Source: Tetmemena sp. SeJ-2015 (lineage: Eukaryota > Ciliophora > Spirotrichea > Sporadotrichida > Oxytrichidae). Taken from it: a DNA stretch of 64,000 nt. The position numbers were made by a program, and so were the translations under genes. The stretch is taken from NCBI GenBank assembly GCA_027382625.1, contig JAJKFJ010022509.1, forward strand, positions 62,001-126,000. Direction: 5' to 3'. The notes under the pieces were generated by a model. It did no database searches. It was not told the DNA's origin and saw only the letters and a list, made by a program, of their open reading frames with translations. Positions 10,817-18,196 of this stretch are shown one piece after another. Every line of letters starts with the position of its first letter. Within the stretch, counting starts at the first letter, position 1.

Positions 10817-10891
10817 TGGAGCTGTTAGAGGGACTTGAACCCTCGACCTCGTCCTTACCAAGGACGTGCTCTACCACTGAGCTATAACAGC
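10817..10891 (-). tRNA. tRNA-Thr (anticodon GGT)
   Basis: The minus strand folds as a tRNA. The acceptor stem pairs GCTGTTA with TAACAGC. The D-arm contains AGCTCAGTGGTAGAGC. The anticodon stem CGTCC/GGACG has loop TTGGTAA with anticodon GGT. The T-arm contains GGTTCAAGTCC, the discriminator is T, and the 3' CCA is encoded at 10817-10819. It is the first gene of the tuf-secE-nusG-ribosomal protein cluster. Confidence 0.97.
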
Positions 10892-11014
10892 GTAACCGGC
10901 GGCGGTTTGGTGAGAAACCTCCTCCTCTTTCGACAAGAAAACCGGGATATGACAACCTCCATGACTGGCGTCAGGAGACAGTACACCCCGGCTTTGTTCC
11001 GAAAAAGTGGCGCG

Positions 11015-11042
11015 ATACTAGGGCTCTTGGGGGCACAGTCAA
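11015..11042 (-). promoter_or_regulatory. Candidate sigma-70 promoter of the tRNA-Thr/tuf cluster
   Basis: On the minus strand a -35 box TTGACT (11037-11042) and a -10 box TAGTAT (11015-11020) are separated by 16 nt. Transcription would start near 11008, about 117 nt upstream of tRNA-Thr. This is the best match to the sigma-70 consensus upstream of the cluster. The position is right for a strong housekeeping promoter, but use is inferred. Confidence 0.55.
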
Positions 11043-11227
11043 AGACTATTTCGACTGTTTGCGAAAGAATCGCGAATATATTTTCGTCTTTCACCTTCCT
11101 CCCGCTGCGCTGCCGTTCTCACTTTAGGCCTTGGTTATGAGGGTTTCGGAATCATACTGTGGGCTGTAAATCACGCCCTCCCCTTCCCTGGACGGCCTTT
11201 TTTCACTCCAGCACCTTCGCAGCCACC

Positions 11228-12589
11228 ATGCGCCTCGTCTTCGCCAGCCTTGCCCTCCTGCTGCTCACCGGCCTGCACGCAGCTGATGAGACGGCAGCCG
11301 TGCTCAAAGGCCTCGTGAAAAACGCCCGTGCTGGCGATCAGGAGGCGCTGGCGCCGCTGAAGGATCTGCACGCGCAAAAGCTGGCTGGTGAGGCGGTGCT
11401 TTCCCTCGTGGGAGACAAGCGCGTGGGCCTCGGCATGAAGCTGCGCCTGGCCGAGATCGTGGCCGAATGGCCTGCGGGCGAAGGGCCTGCGGGCGAAGGG
11501 CGCAAAGTCCTGGTGGACTGGCTGGCCAAACACCCCACCTGCGATGGCGACGCCCTGATGTTCTTTTCAGGCATTCACCTGACGGAAACGCGCAGCTTTT
11601 TCTGGAACCTGCTCACGCAGGTGAGAGGCCAGCTCTCGGCGGCGAGGGAGCCGGAGCGCATCGCCCTCGCGGCCCGGGCGCTGGGCGCGTTTCCGGACAA
11701 TCCTGACCCCGTGGTGGCCCGTGTGGCCACGTTGCTGGACCCTGCCAATGCCCACGTGATGCGCGCCTGCGCAGCGGAGGCTCTGGGCGGCATGCGCAGC
11801 GCCGTGGCGTTGCAGTCCCTCCTGCCCTACCTGAACGATGAAGCCATCGGCGATGCCGTGCACGCCTCGCTGTTTCAGCTCACCGGTCAGGACTTCGTGG
11901 ACGACCCGGAGAAATGGAAGGCGTGGATCACCGCGCAGGGCACGGGCATCCCGTGGAAAATGCTGCCCCGCAGCGACTACGCGGAATTCCTCAAGCTGCA
12001 GAAGCTGCTCAAGCCTCTGGAGGATGATCCCGCCGTGAACATGGCCTCGTTTTACGGCCTGGAAATTCGTGGCAAAGGCGCGCTCTTCGTCCTCGACGTG
12101 AGCGGCAGCATGAGCGCCGACGACCGCATCAGCAAGCTCAAGGGGCAGATGAGCAACCTCCTCACCGCGCTGCAAAACAAGTCCGCGAATCTGCGCTACG
12201 GCATCCTTACCTTTGGCGAAAGTGTGGACTCCTGCTTCTCCGCGCGCGGCATGGCGCTGAACGACGAGAAGAACCACAAGCAGGCCGTGCAGTTTGTGGA
12301 CCGCATCCAGGCCGATGGCGGCACGCCCATGTGCGAAGCCTTCAACCACGCCCTCACCCGCATCATACCAGAAGGCAACATCGACACCCTCGTCTTCCTC
12401 AGCGACGGCCAGCCCAGCGACGGCACCCCCGCCATGGTGCTGGATCTCGCCCAGCGCATCCACACCCAGTTCAAGGTCCGCATCCACTGCATCAGCATCG
12501 GCGAAGAAACCCTGCCCGGCAGCACCGAGCCCTCCCTGCTGAAGCAGATCGCAGATGCCTGCGGCGGGACGTTTACGGTGCCACCGTGA
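11228..12589 (+). CDS. Secreted VWA-domain protein with N-terminal HEAT-like region
   Basis: The 453-aa product starts with a signal peptide (MRLVFASLALLLLTGLHAAD), so it is exported. Residues 25-250 are rich in Ala/Leu helices resembling HEAT repeats. A von Willebrand factor A domain follows, with the metal-site motif DVSGSMS at residue 290 (DxSxS) and a later FLSDGQPSDGTP. Such proteins usually bind other proteins in a metal-dependent way. The ATG at 11228 is preferred because the residues before it have no signal-peptide character. A short in-frame duplication (PAGEGPAGEG) lies near residue 82. It is divergent from the tuf cluster. The exact function is unknown. Confidence 0.8.
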   Translation: MRLVFASLALLLLTGLHAADETAAVLKGLVKNARAGDQEALAPLKDLHAQKLAGEAVLSLVGDKRVGLGMKLRLAEIVAEWPAGEGPAGEGRKVLVDWLAKHPTCDGDALMFFSGIHLTETRSFFWNLLTQVRGQLSAAREPERIALAARALGAFPDNPDPVVARVATLLDPANAHVMRACAAEALGGMRSAVALQSLLPYLNDEAIGDAVHASLFQLTGQDFVDDPEKWKAWITAQGTGIPWKMLPRSDYAEFLKLQKLLKPLEDDPAVNMASFYGLEIRGKGALFVLDVSGSMSADDRISKLKGQMSNLLTALQNKSANLRYGILTFGESVDSCFSARGMALNDEKNHKQAVQFVDRIQADGGTPMCEAFNHALTRIIPEGNIDTLVFLSDGQPSDGTPAMVLDLAQRIHTQFKVRIHCISIGEETLPGSTEPSLLKQIADACGGTFTVPP

Positions 12590-12696
12590 GAGGATTGGGA
12601 TTGGCTTCGTCCTCTTCCTCGATCATTTCGCACCCGCTGGGTGCTGCGGGAATGAAGAACCGAATACTTCCGCAGGCCTGCATCCGCCCCCCCTGA

Positions 12697-13259
12697 GTTG
12701 CCGGTTTCCACGCCTAAGCGCGGCAACTCAACTTTTCAGAAGTGGCAAGCCTGCGCAAACAGAAGCCACCAATGGCATTGCGTGGCCATCCATGGTATTT
12801 CATGGCTGTAATTAACCACCTCTGACGGCAACTTGCCACCCCCTGCTGGTTGCCATGATTTCCGAGAGTACAAGCTGCGGATCCCGCACGGCGGAGACTT
12901 CCACTATTTCCACAGTTTCAACGGGGGCTGGTGTGAACAATCCTGTGCCGGGTGGGCCATGGCAAGCTCCGAAGCGCGGGCGAAAACCATGGCAACTCAA
13001 ACACCCCTTCTGGTTGCCATCTTTGGCGCTTTCACGGCCTCAATGGATTGCATCGGCGTGCGTCACGTTGCCAAAGCCTTCCATCGGCTGCCGCCTGCTG
13101 CCACTTCCTGCGCCAAATTTTCGGGCTGTTTTATCGCCTCGGTTGCCGGTTGCCCACCCTAGATTCTCGCGATGGCAACCGGCAACCAGCGGCGGTGTGA
13201 CTTCGCCTGCCGACGGGAATCTTCCATCACTTCCACAGTTTCTGCGGGGGAGTGTGTGT
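12697..13259 (+). repeat. Left copy of a long hairpin-rich repeat flanking the Fic gene
   Basis: No gene is seen between 12590 and 13417; this stretch holds a repeat instead. In order it has a hairpin GTTGCCG...CGGCAAC (12697-12727), a block with CCACAGTTTCAACGGGGG (12893-12935), a hairpin containing CAAACACCCCTTCTGG (12991-13018), a 14-bp-stem hairpin (13141-13187), and a second CCACAGTTTC block (13215-13259). The same blocks occur in the same order on the opposite strand at 15019-15466. This copy has about 120 nt extra between the first hairpin and the first CCACAGTTTC block. Confidence 0.8.
13141..13187. repeat. 14-bp-stem hairpin in the left repeat
   Basis: GGTTGCCGGTTGCC (13141-13154) pairs perfectly with GGCAACCGGCAACC (13174-13187), leaving a 19-nt loop that contains CCTAGATTCTCGCGA. 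The arm is itself a tandem of GGTTGCC. An almost identical hairpin, inverted, lies at 15093-15139. It resembles a REP-type element. Confidence 0.85.
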
Positions 13260-13417
13260 CTCCGACCCAAGGCCGCGGGAGAAAGTTCGCCAACTTCTCC
13301 CAATTCTCCGGGGGGATGTACACACGCAGCATGCCAGGTGGACAAACCCATCACTTTGGCAGCCATCTTTTCCGCTTTTCCTGTGGCATGTGTTTCCATC
13401 TCCGGCTTCCCTGCCGC

Positions 13418-14740
13418 ATGCACACCGAGCTCCAGCCCCTCGACGCCCTGCGGGATGAATGGCAGGCCCTCCAGCCTTTGTCGGCGGAGAACGAGACACG
13501 TCTGTGGAAAAAGCTGCGCCTGGAATGGAACTACCACTCCAACCACATCGAAGGCAACACCCTGACTTACGGTGAAACCGAACTGCTCCTGCTGCATGAC
13601 CGCACCACCGGCAACCACAGCCACCGCGAGTATCTGGAGATGAAAGCTCACGATGTGGGTATCGAGCACGCACGCGCTCTCGCAGCAGACAAAGAACGCC
13701 TCATCTCCGAAAGCGATATCCGCGACCTGAACCGCATCATCCTCAAGGAGCCCTTCTGGAAGTACGCGGAAACAGCGGATGGCCAGAGCACACGCAAGGA
13801 GATCATTCCTGGCCAGTACAAGACCACCCCCAACAGTGTGCGTCAGGCTAACGGTGAAATCATGAGCTTTGCCAGCGTGGAGGAAACACCTTCACGCATG
13901 GGCGATCTCGTGGCATGGCTGCGCCAGGAGCTGACCTCCCCCAGCCTGCCCATCGCCGCCTGCATTGCCAAGCTCCACCACAACTTCATAGTCATTCATC
14001 CCTTTGAAGATGGAAACGGCCGCGTGGCCCGCCTGCTGGTGAACTACGTCCTCATGCGCAGCGGCTACCTGCCCCTCATCGTCCGCACCGATGAAAAGGA
14101 AGCCTACCTCACCGCCCTTCGCCTGGCAGACGCCGGCGAACTCTCCACCCTCATGGCCTACCTTCAGCGCCGTTTGGAGTGGTCACTGCAGCTTGGCATC
14201 AAGGCCGCCAATGGAGAAAGCATTGAAGAGCCCAGCGATCTGGAAAAGGAGATTGCGATCTTTGTGCGGAATCAGCAGGGGCCGCAAGACAGGGTCATGT
14301 TTCGATCTCCGGAGGTTCTGCGCCAGCTATTTGATCAAGGGCTTCGTGACTTCGTCCAGAAAGTGAGCGCAAAGCTCAGCAAGCTCGCGCCTTTATTCAA
14401 TGCTCATACCATAACGATCGAACCACCAGCCCTCAACGCTGAAAATAATCCCGTAAAAGCCTTGGAAAGGATGATTCAAAGTGGGAGCCACTTTGCGTTG
14501 TTTTTGCAACATCAGTTTGAAGGTTACCTGAGCGCGCGCCCCAATTCTTTTGATGTCTATGTGATGATGCAGATCCTGTTTGAGGACCGTGGTTACAGAC
14601 TGGATTTCAGCGGCCAGGCACACCAGCTTAACAGACCCTACACCGAGCCCGTCCTCCCAGACGAAGCCGAGAGCCTTGCCAACAAAGCCCTGGCACACGC
14701 CTTCGCTGAGATCAAAAAGCTCAGCGGCAGCAAGGGATGA
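13418..14740 (+). CDS. Fic-family protein (probable AMP transferase)
   Basis: The 440-aa protein carries a Fic domain, which typically transfers AMP from ATP to a hydroxyl on a target protein. The active-site motif HPFEDGNGRVAR is complete, with the catalytic histidine at residue 194. An inhibitory motif of the (S/T)xxxE(G/N) type, SNHIEGN, lies at residues 41-47. Its glutamate normally blocks ATP and keeps the enzyme off, so this looks like a self-inhibited Fic with the inhibitory helix N-terminal to the core. Residues 270-440 form a helical extension of unknown role. The ATG at 13418 was chosen because upstream in-frame codons translate repeat DNA. The gene stands alone between two inverted repeats with no antitoxin-like partner. 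Confidence 0.88.
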   Translation: MHTELQPLDALRDEWQALQPLSAENETRLWKKLRLEWNYHSNHIEGNTLTYGETELLLLHDRTTGNHSHREYLEMKAHDVGIEHARALAADKERLISESDIRDLNRIILKEPFWKYAETADGQSTRKEIIPGQYKTTPNSVRQANGEIMSFASVEETPSRMGDLVAWLRQELTSPSLPIAACIAKLHHNFIVIHPFEDGNGRVARLLVNYVLMRSGYLPLIVRTDEKEAYLTALRLADAGELSTLMAYLQRRLEWSLQLGIKAANGESIEEPSDLEKEIAIFVRNQQGPQDRVMFRSPEVLRQLFDQGLRDFVQKVSAKLSKLAPLFNAHTITIEPPALNAENNPVKALERMIQSGSHFALFLQHQFEGYLSARPNSFDVYVMMQILFEDRGYRLDFSGQAHQLNRPYTEPVLPDEAESLANKALAHAFAEIKKLSGSKG

Positions 14741-14823
14741 ACACCACCATTGGGTGACTTCATGAACAGCATTCAGTGAAGCGCATGCATGGTTGTGGTG
14801 CAGGCTGAAGGTACACGAGCCAC

Positions 14824-14987
14824 GCGACAGCGTCTTGGAGTGCGGTGGCAGAGATGCACGGCGCAAGCCTGCATCGGCGACACCGCTTTCGTGAGGTGTT
14901 GAATTCTCTTGGGCATTACCTTGCCGTCCGGCCTGCCAAAGCGGCGTCGCGCCAAGGCTTGCCGCACGCAGTCCAAGACGCTGTCGC
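14824..14987. mobile_element. 164-bp MITE-like element with 16-bp terminal inverted repeats
   Basis: The ends are GCGACAGCGTCTTGGA (14824-14839) and its exact reverse complement TCCAAGACGCTGTCGC (14972-14987). Imperfect pairing continues inward (TGCG, then GGCA). There is no coding sequence inside. It lies between the Fic stop and the right long repeat. Size and structure resemble a miniature inverted-repeat element or a REP pair, but no transposase is nearby. Confidence 0.7.
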
Positions 14988-15018
14988 GCCGTTCTAGGCT
15001 CCATTCGCACAGAGCCAC

Positions 15019-15466
15019 CACACACTCACCCCCGTTGAAACTGTGGAAGTGATGGAAGTCTCCCATCGGCAGGCTGCGCCCTACCCTCCGCTGGTTGCCG
15101 GTTGCCATCGTGAGAATCTAGGGTGGGCAACCGGCAACCACGGCGCTGACGACCACGCCAGACACTGCGCACGAAGAGGCAGCAGGACGCAGACGTTGGA
15201 AAGCGGTGGCAATGCGGTGCAGGCTGATGAAGTGGCGCAAGGCCAAAAGCACCTCCATGATGGCAACCAGAAGGGGTGTTTGGGTTGCCATGGTTTTTCA
15301 GGAAAGCTTCGGAGCCTTCCATGTCCCACTCGGCACAGGCTTGATACACACACTCCCCCGTTGAAACTGTGGAAGTGATGGAAGTCTCCCACCGGCAGGC
15401 GGAGCCGCAACGCCGCGAGTTGCCAAGTTGCCAAGTTGCCGTGCTTAGGCGTGGAAACTCGGCAAC
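15019..15466 (-). repeat. Right, inverted copy of the long hairpin-rich repeat
   Basis: Read on the minus strand, this copy shows the same series as the left copy: hairpin GTTGCCG...CGGCAAC (15435-15466), a block with CCACAGTTTCAACGGGGG (15347-15390), a hairpin containing CAAACACCCCTTCTGG (about 15261-15288), the 14-bp-stem hairpin (15093-15139), and a second CCACAGTTTCAACGGGGG block (15019-15064). By eye the anchored blocks match closely while the spacers have diverged. The region 14741-15829 otherwise holds no gene. Confidence 0.8.
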
Positions 15467-15605
15467 TTCGGGGCAGCCCTGATGCAGGCAGGGCTCGTCT
15501 GAGCGAGCCGCCCCCCCTGCATTTTCATCGCCCCACGGACGGCGCACCTTTTTTCAGCGCCTGCGGGGGAGATAGACCCATAATCACGGACCCGACGCAG
15601 CGGTT

Positions 15606-15659
15606 CCCTACCCTCCCGGAAGCGCCGCTAAGGATGGTAGGGACGCGTTGTGCGCGTCC
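15606..15659. repeat. Double hairpin upstream of the small lipoprotein
   Basis: CCCTACC (15606-15612) pairs with GGTAGGG (15636-15642), and GGACGCG (15641-15647) pairs with CGCGTCC (15653-15659). The two stems share two bases, so they may be alternative folds. It looks like another REP-type intergenic repeat; a regulatory function is not shown. Confidence 0.5.
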
Positions 15660-15829
15660 GTAGAATCCTTCGTCCCAATGCGGGATGCGGCCCCATCGCC
15701 CGCCCCTTTTGAATGCACCCGCCTCTTGCCCCCTGTGATGTGGAAGCAGCGCGAACGAACCACACCGCCTTCCGCCCCCCTTCACTCCCCGCTTGAGCCT
15801 TTCCGCCCCTTGCACTAGTTTGCGCCGCC

Positions 15830-15994
15830 ATGAAATTCATCGCCTCTTTCCTCATTGTCGCTGTTTTCTCCCTCGCTTCCTGCCGTGGCAGTGGCGGGCC
15901 CATGACGCGTGCGGGTCGGGGTGTGGATCACGCCATCCACAAAACCGGCCAGGGCATTGAGCACGTGGGCCGCAAGATCGAGAGCAAATTCTGA
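15830..15994 (+). CDS. Small lipoprotein, 54 aa
   Basis: A short reading frame encodes a peptide with a clear lipoprotein signal (MKFIASFLIVAVFSLASC), with the lipidated Cys at residue 18. About 36 mature residues rich in Gly, His and Lys follow (GVDHAIHKTGQGIEHVGRKI). It is followed 24 nt later by miaA. It has entericidin-like size and composition, but I do not recognise the family. Confidence 0.65.
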   Translation: MKFIASFLIVAVFSLASCRGSGGPMTRAGRGVDHAIHKTGQGIEHVGRKIESKF

Positions 15995-16018
15995 GGCGCA
16001 GCCCGCTGCGACCCCCGA

Positions 16019-16957
16019 ATGCTTCCTGACAGCACTTTCTTCATCACCGGGCCCACGGCCTCGGGCAAATCCGCCTTGGCCATCGCCCTGGCGGAGCATG
16101 TGGGCGGGGAGATCGTGAATGCGGATGCCTTTCAGCTCTACGCCGGCATGGACCTCCTCACGGCCAAGCCTTCCCCGGCGGAGCTGGCGAGCGTGCCGCA
16201 CCACCTCTACGGGGTGATCCCCCTCACGGAGGCCTGCGATGCGCAGCGTTACCACGCGCTGGCGCTGCCAATGATAGAGGACATCGCCGCGCGTGGCCGC
16301 GTGCCCATCGTGGTGGGCGGCTCCGGGCTTTACATCAAGGCGCTCACCCACGGGCTCTCTCCCCTGCCCGCCGCCTCTCCGCAGCTGCGGGCGCAGTTTC
16401 AGCACCTCAGCCCCGACGAGAAAGTCGTGTGGCTGCTGCAGCGCGATCCCGAAGCCGCCACCACCGTGAACCTGCGCAATCCGCGCTACGTGGAGCGTGC
16501 GCTGGAGATCTGCCTGCTCTCCGGACGCCCGCAGTCCGGCCTGCGGCGCTCCTTTGAGCAAGCCGAGCCGCAGGTGAACGGCGTCATCCTCACCTGGGAC
16601 CGCGAGACGCTCTACCGCCGCATCAATCAGCGCACGCTGGACATGTTCGCCGCCGGGCTGGTGGAAGAAGTGGCCGCCCTGGGCCCGCTCTCCCCCACGG
16701 CGGAAAAGGCCATCGGCGTGCGGGAAATCCGCGCGCATCTGGCCGGGCAGGTGTCTCTGGAAGACACCCTCGCCGCCATCCAGCAGGCCACCCGGCACTA
16801 CGCCAAGCGACAAATCACGTGGTTTCGGCGCGAGCGCTGCTTCCAAACGATTTGCCTCGATTCCGTTCCGGCGGCACATTACGCACTCCCCCATCTCCTC
16901 GAACTTTTTCCATGCCTCCGCCCGTCCAGCCCGTCCGCCCCGTCTTCGTCAATCTAG
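16019..16957 (+). CDS. miaA: tRNA dimethylallyltransferase
   Basis: MiaA adds a dimethylallyl group to adenosine 37 of tRNAs reading UNN codons. The 312-aa protein has the P-loop GPTASGKSALA near residues 11-21, the substrate loop NADAFQLYAGMDLLTAKPS, GGSGLYIKALTHG, and the C-terminal segment RHYAKRQITWFRRE that faces tRNA. Its 3' end overlaps the start of aroB by 46 nt in another frame, so the two are probably translated from one transcript. Confidence 0.95.
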   Translation: MLPDSTFFITGPTASGKSALAIALAEHVGGEIVNADAFQLYAGMDLLTAKPSPAELASVPHHLYGVIPLTEACDAQRYHALALPMIEDIAARGRVPIVVGGSGLYIKALTHGLSPLPAASPQLRAQFQHLSPDEKVVWLLQRDPEAATTVNLRNPRYVERALEICLLSGRPQSGLRRSFEQAEPQVNGVILTWDRETLYRRINQRTLDMFAAGLVEEVAALGPLSPTAEKAIGVREIRAHLAGQVSLEDTLAAIQQATRHYAKRQITWFRRERCFQTICLDSVPAAHYALPHLLELFPCLRPSSPSAPSSSI

Positions 16958-18012
16958 GCCCACGCAGCTACCTCGTTCAGGTCGGTCGCGACATGCTCAA
17001 AACGTTGGGTGAAGAGGTGAACAAAAAACTGCCGGACCGCACGAGCTGCGCCGTGGTCACGGATTCGAATGTGGGCCCGCTCTACGCCGAAAAGGTGCTG
17101 CAAAGCCTGCGCGATGCCGGCAAGACGCCCCACCTCATCACCGTGCCCGCCGGGGAGTCCTCCAAATCCCTCACCTGGAGCGAGTCCGTGCTCAGCGAGA
17201 TGGTGCGCTTTGGCCTGGACCGCAAGAGCTTCGTGGTCGCCCTCGGCGGCGGCGTCATTGGCGATCTCGCGGGCTTCTGCGCCTCCGTGTATCAGCGCGG
17301 CATTCCTTATGTACAGGTGCCCACCACCGTGCTCTCCCAGGTGGACAGCTCCGTGGGCGGCAAGACCGGCGTTAACCTGCCGAACGCCAAAAACATGGTC
17401 GGCTGCTTTCACCAGCCGGTCCACGTCATCGCGGATCTCGACACCCTCAATTCCCTGCCCACCCGCGAGTGGAACGAGGGCTTTGCGGAAATCATCAAGC
17501 ACGCCTGCATTCGCGATGAGTCCATGTTCAAGGCCATCGAAGACATCGCCGCAGGCAAGGGAGACATCGTCGCCCTCATCCGCCGGAACATCGCCATCAA
17601 GGCCGTCATCGTGGAGGCCGATGAATATGAAACCATCGGAACGCGCGCCCTGCTGAATTTCGGCCACACCCTCGGCCATGCCATCGAGGCCGCTGCAGGC
17701 TACGGCAGGCTGCTGCACGGCGAGGCCATCAGCCTCGGCCTGCGCGCCGCCGCCTGGCTGTCCACCCAGATCGCCGATCTCACCGGAGTCGACTACGAGC
17801 GCATCCTGACCCTCCTCAAGCTCTGCGATCTCCCCCTGCGCCTGCCGGACGATCTCGACACCGAGGAGATCATGCGCATCGCCCGCACCGACAAGAAATT
17901 CGAAAACGGCAAGATCCGCTTCGTGCTGCTGCGCAAGATCGGCGAAGCCTACGTGAGCAAGGATGTCCTCGAAGGGCACCTGAAGCAGGCGCTGGATGAA
18001 CTCAGAAAATGA
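16912..18012 (+). CDS. aroB: 3-dehydroquinate synthase
   Basis: AroB converts DAHP to 3-dehydroquinate in the shikimate pathway. The 366-aa protein shows the NAD-binding segment VVALGGGVIGDLAGFCASVY, then the substrate loop QVDSSVGGKTGVNLPNAKN. Zinc-site context appears in EIIKHACIRD and NFGHTLGHAIE. The ATG at 16912 is chosen because it begins the conserved N-terminus (PVFVNLGPRSYLVQVG) and follows a pyrimidine-rich leader. The stop codon falls inside the left arm of an inverted repeat that starts at 18006. Confidence 0.96.
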   Translation: MPPPVQPVRPVFVNLGPRSYLVQVGRDMLKTLGEEVNKKLPDRTSCAVVTDSNVGPLYAEKVLQSLRDAGKTPHLITVPAGESSKSLTWSESVLSEMVRFGLDRKSFVVALGGGVIGDLAGFCASVYQRGIPYVQVPTTVLSQVDSSVGGKTGVNLPNAKNMVGCFHQPVHVIADLDTLNSLPTREWNEGFAEIIKHACIRDESMFKAIEDIAAGKGDIVALIRRNIAIKAVIVEADEYETIGTRALLNFGHTLGHAIEAAAGYGRLLHGEAISLGLRAAAWLSTQIADLTGVDYERILTLLKLCDLPLRLPDDLDTEEIMRIARTDKKFENGKIRFVLLRKIGEAYVSKDVLEGHLKQALDELRK

Positions 18013-18194
18013 CGAATGCAGAATGACGAATGACGAATTTCAAACCACCGACTTAGAGACACTCCCGGTTCTTTGCTTCTTCCATCCCGCATTCGACGCT
18101 CAATGATCGAGGACGAGTAGGAGAACGAGGACGAGGACGAACCCGCCACCCACTTTCCGACATTCGTCATTCCACATTCGTCATTCGTCATTTT
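18006..18194. mobile_element. 189-bp inverted-repeat element between aroB and the BatA-like gene
   Basis: AAAATGACGAATG (18006-18018) is matched exactly by CATTCGTCATTTT (18182-18194). Both arms continue with further copies of GACGAATG. The left arm includes the aroB stop and the right arm ends 2 nt before the next ATG. There is no gene inside. The repeats-of-a-short-word architecture resembles the element around the four-helix-bundle gene at 54008-54497, so this may be an empty or decayed relative. Confidence 0.6.
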
Positions 18195-18196
18195 CC

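Noticed and set aside
10742..10861. Longer N-terminus for EF-Tu
   Set aside because: The extra 40 codons lie partly in tRNA-Thr and are not EF-Tu-like.
12855..13669. Several open frames across the left long repeat
   Set aside because: They coincide with hairpin repeats that recur inverted at 15.0-15.5 kb, have no protein-family character, and overlap the Fic gene on other frames.
12697..15466. A CRISPR array in the repeat region
   Set aside because: There are only a few repeat units, of unequal spacing and in opposite orientations, with no cas genes.
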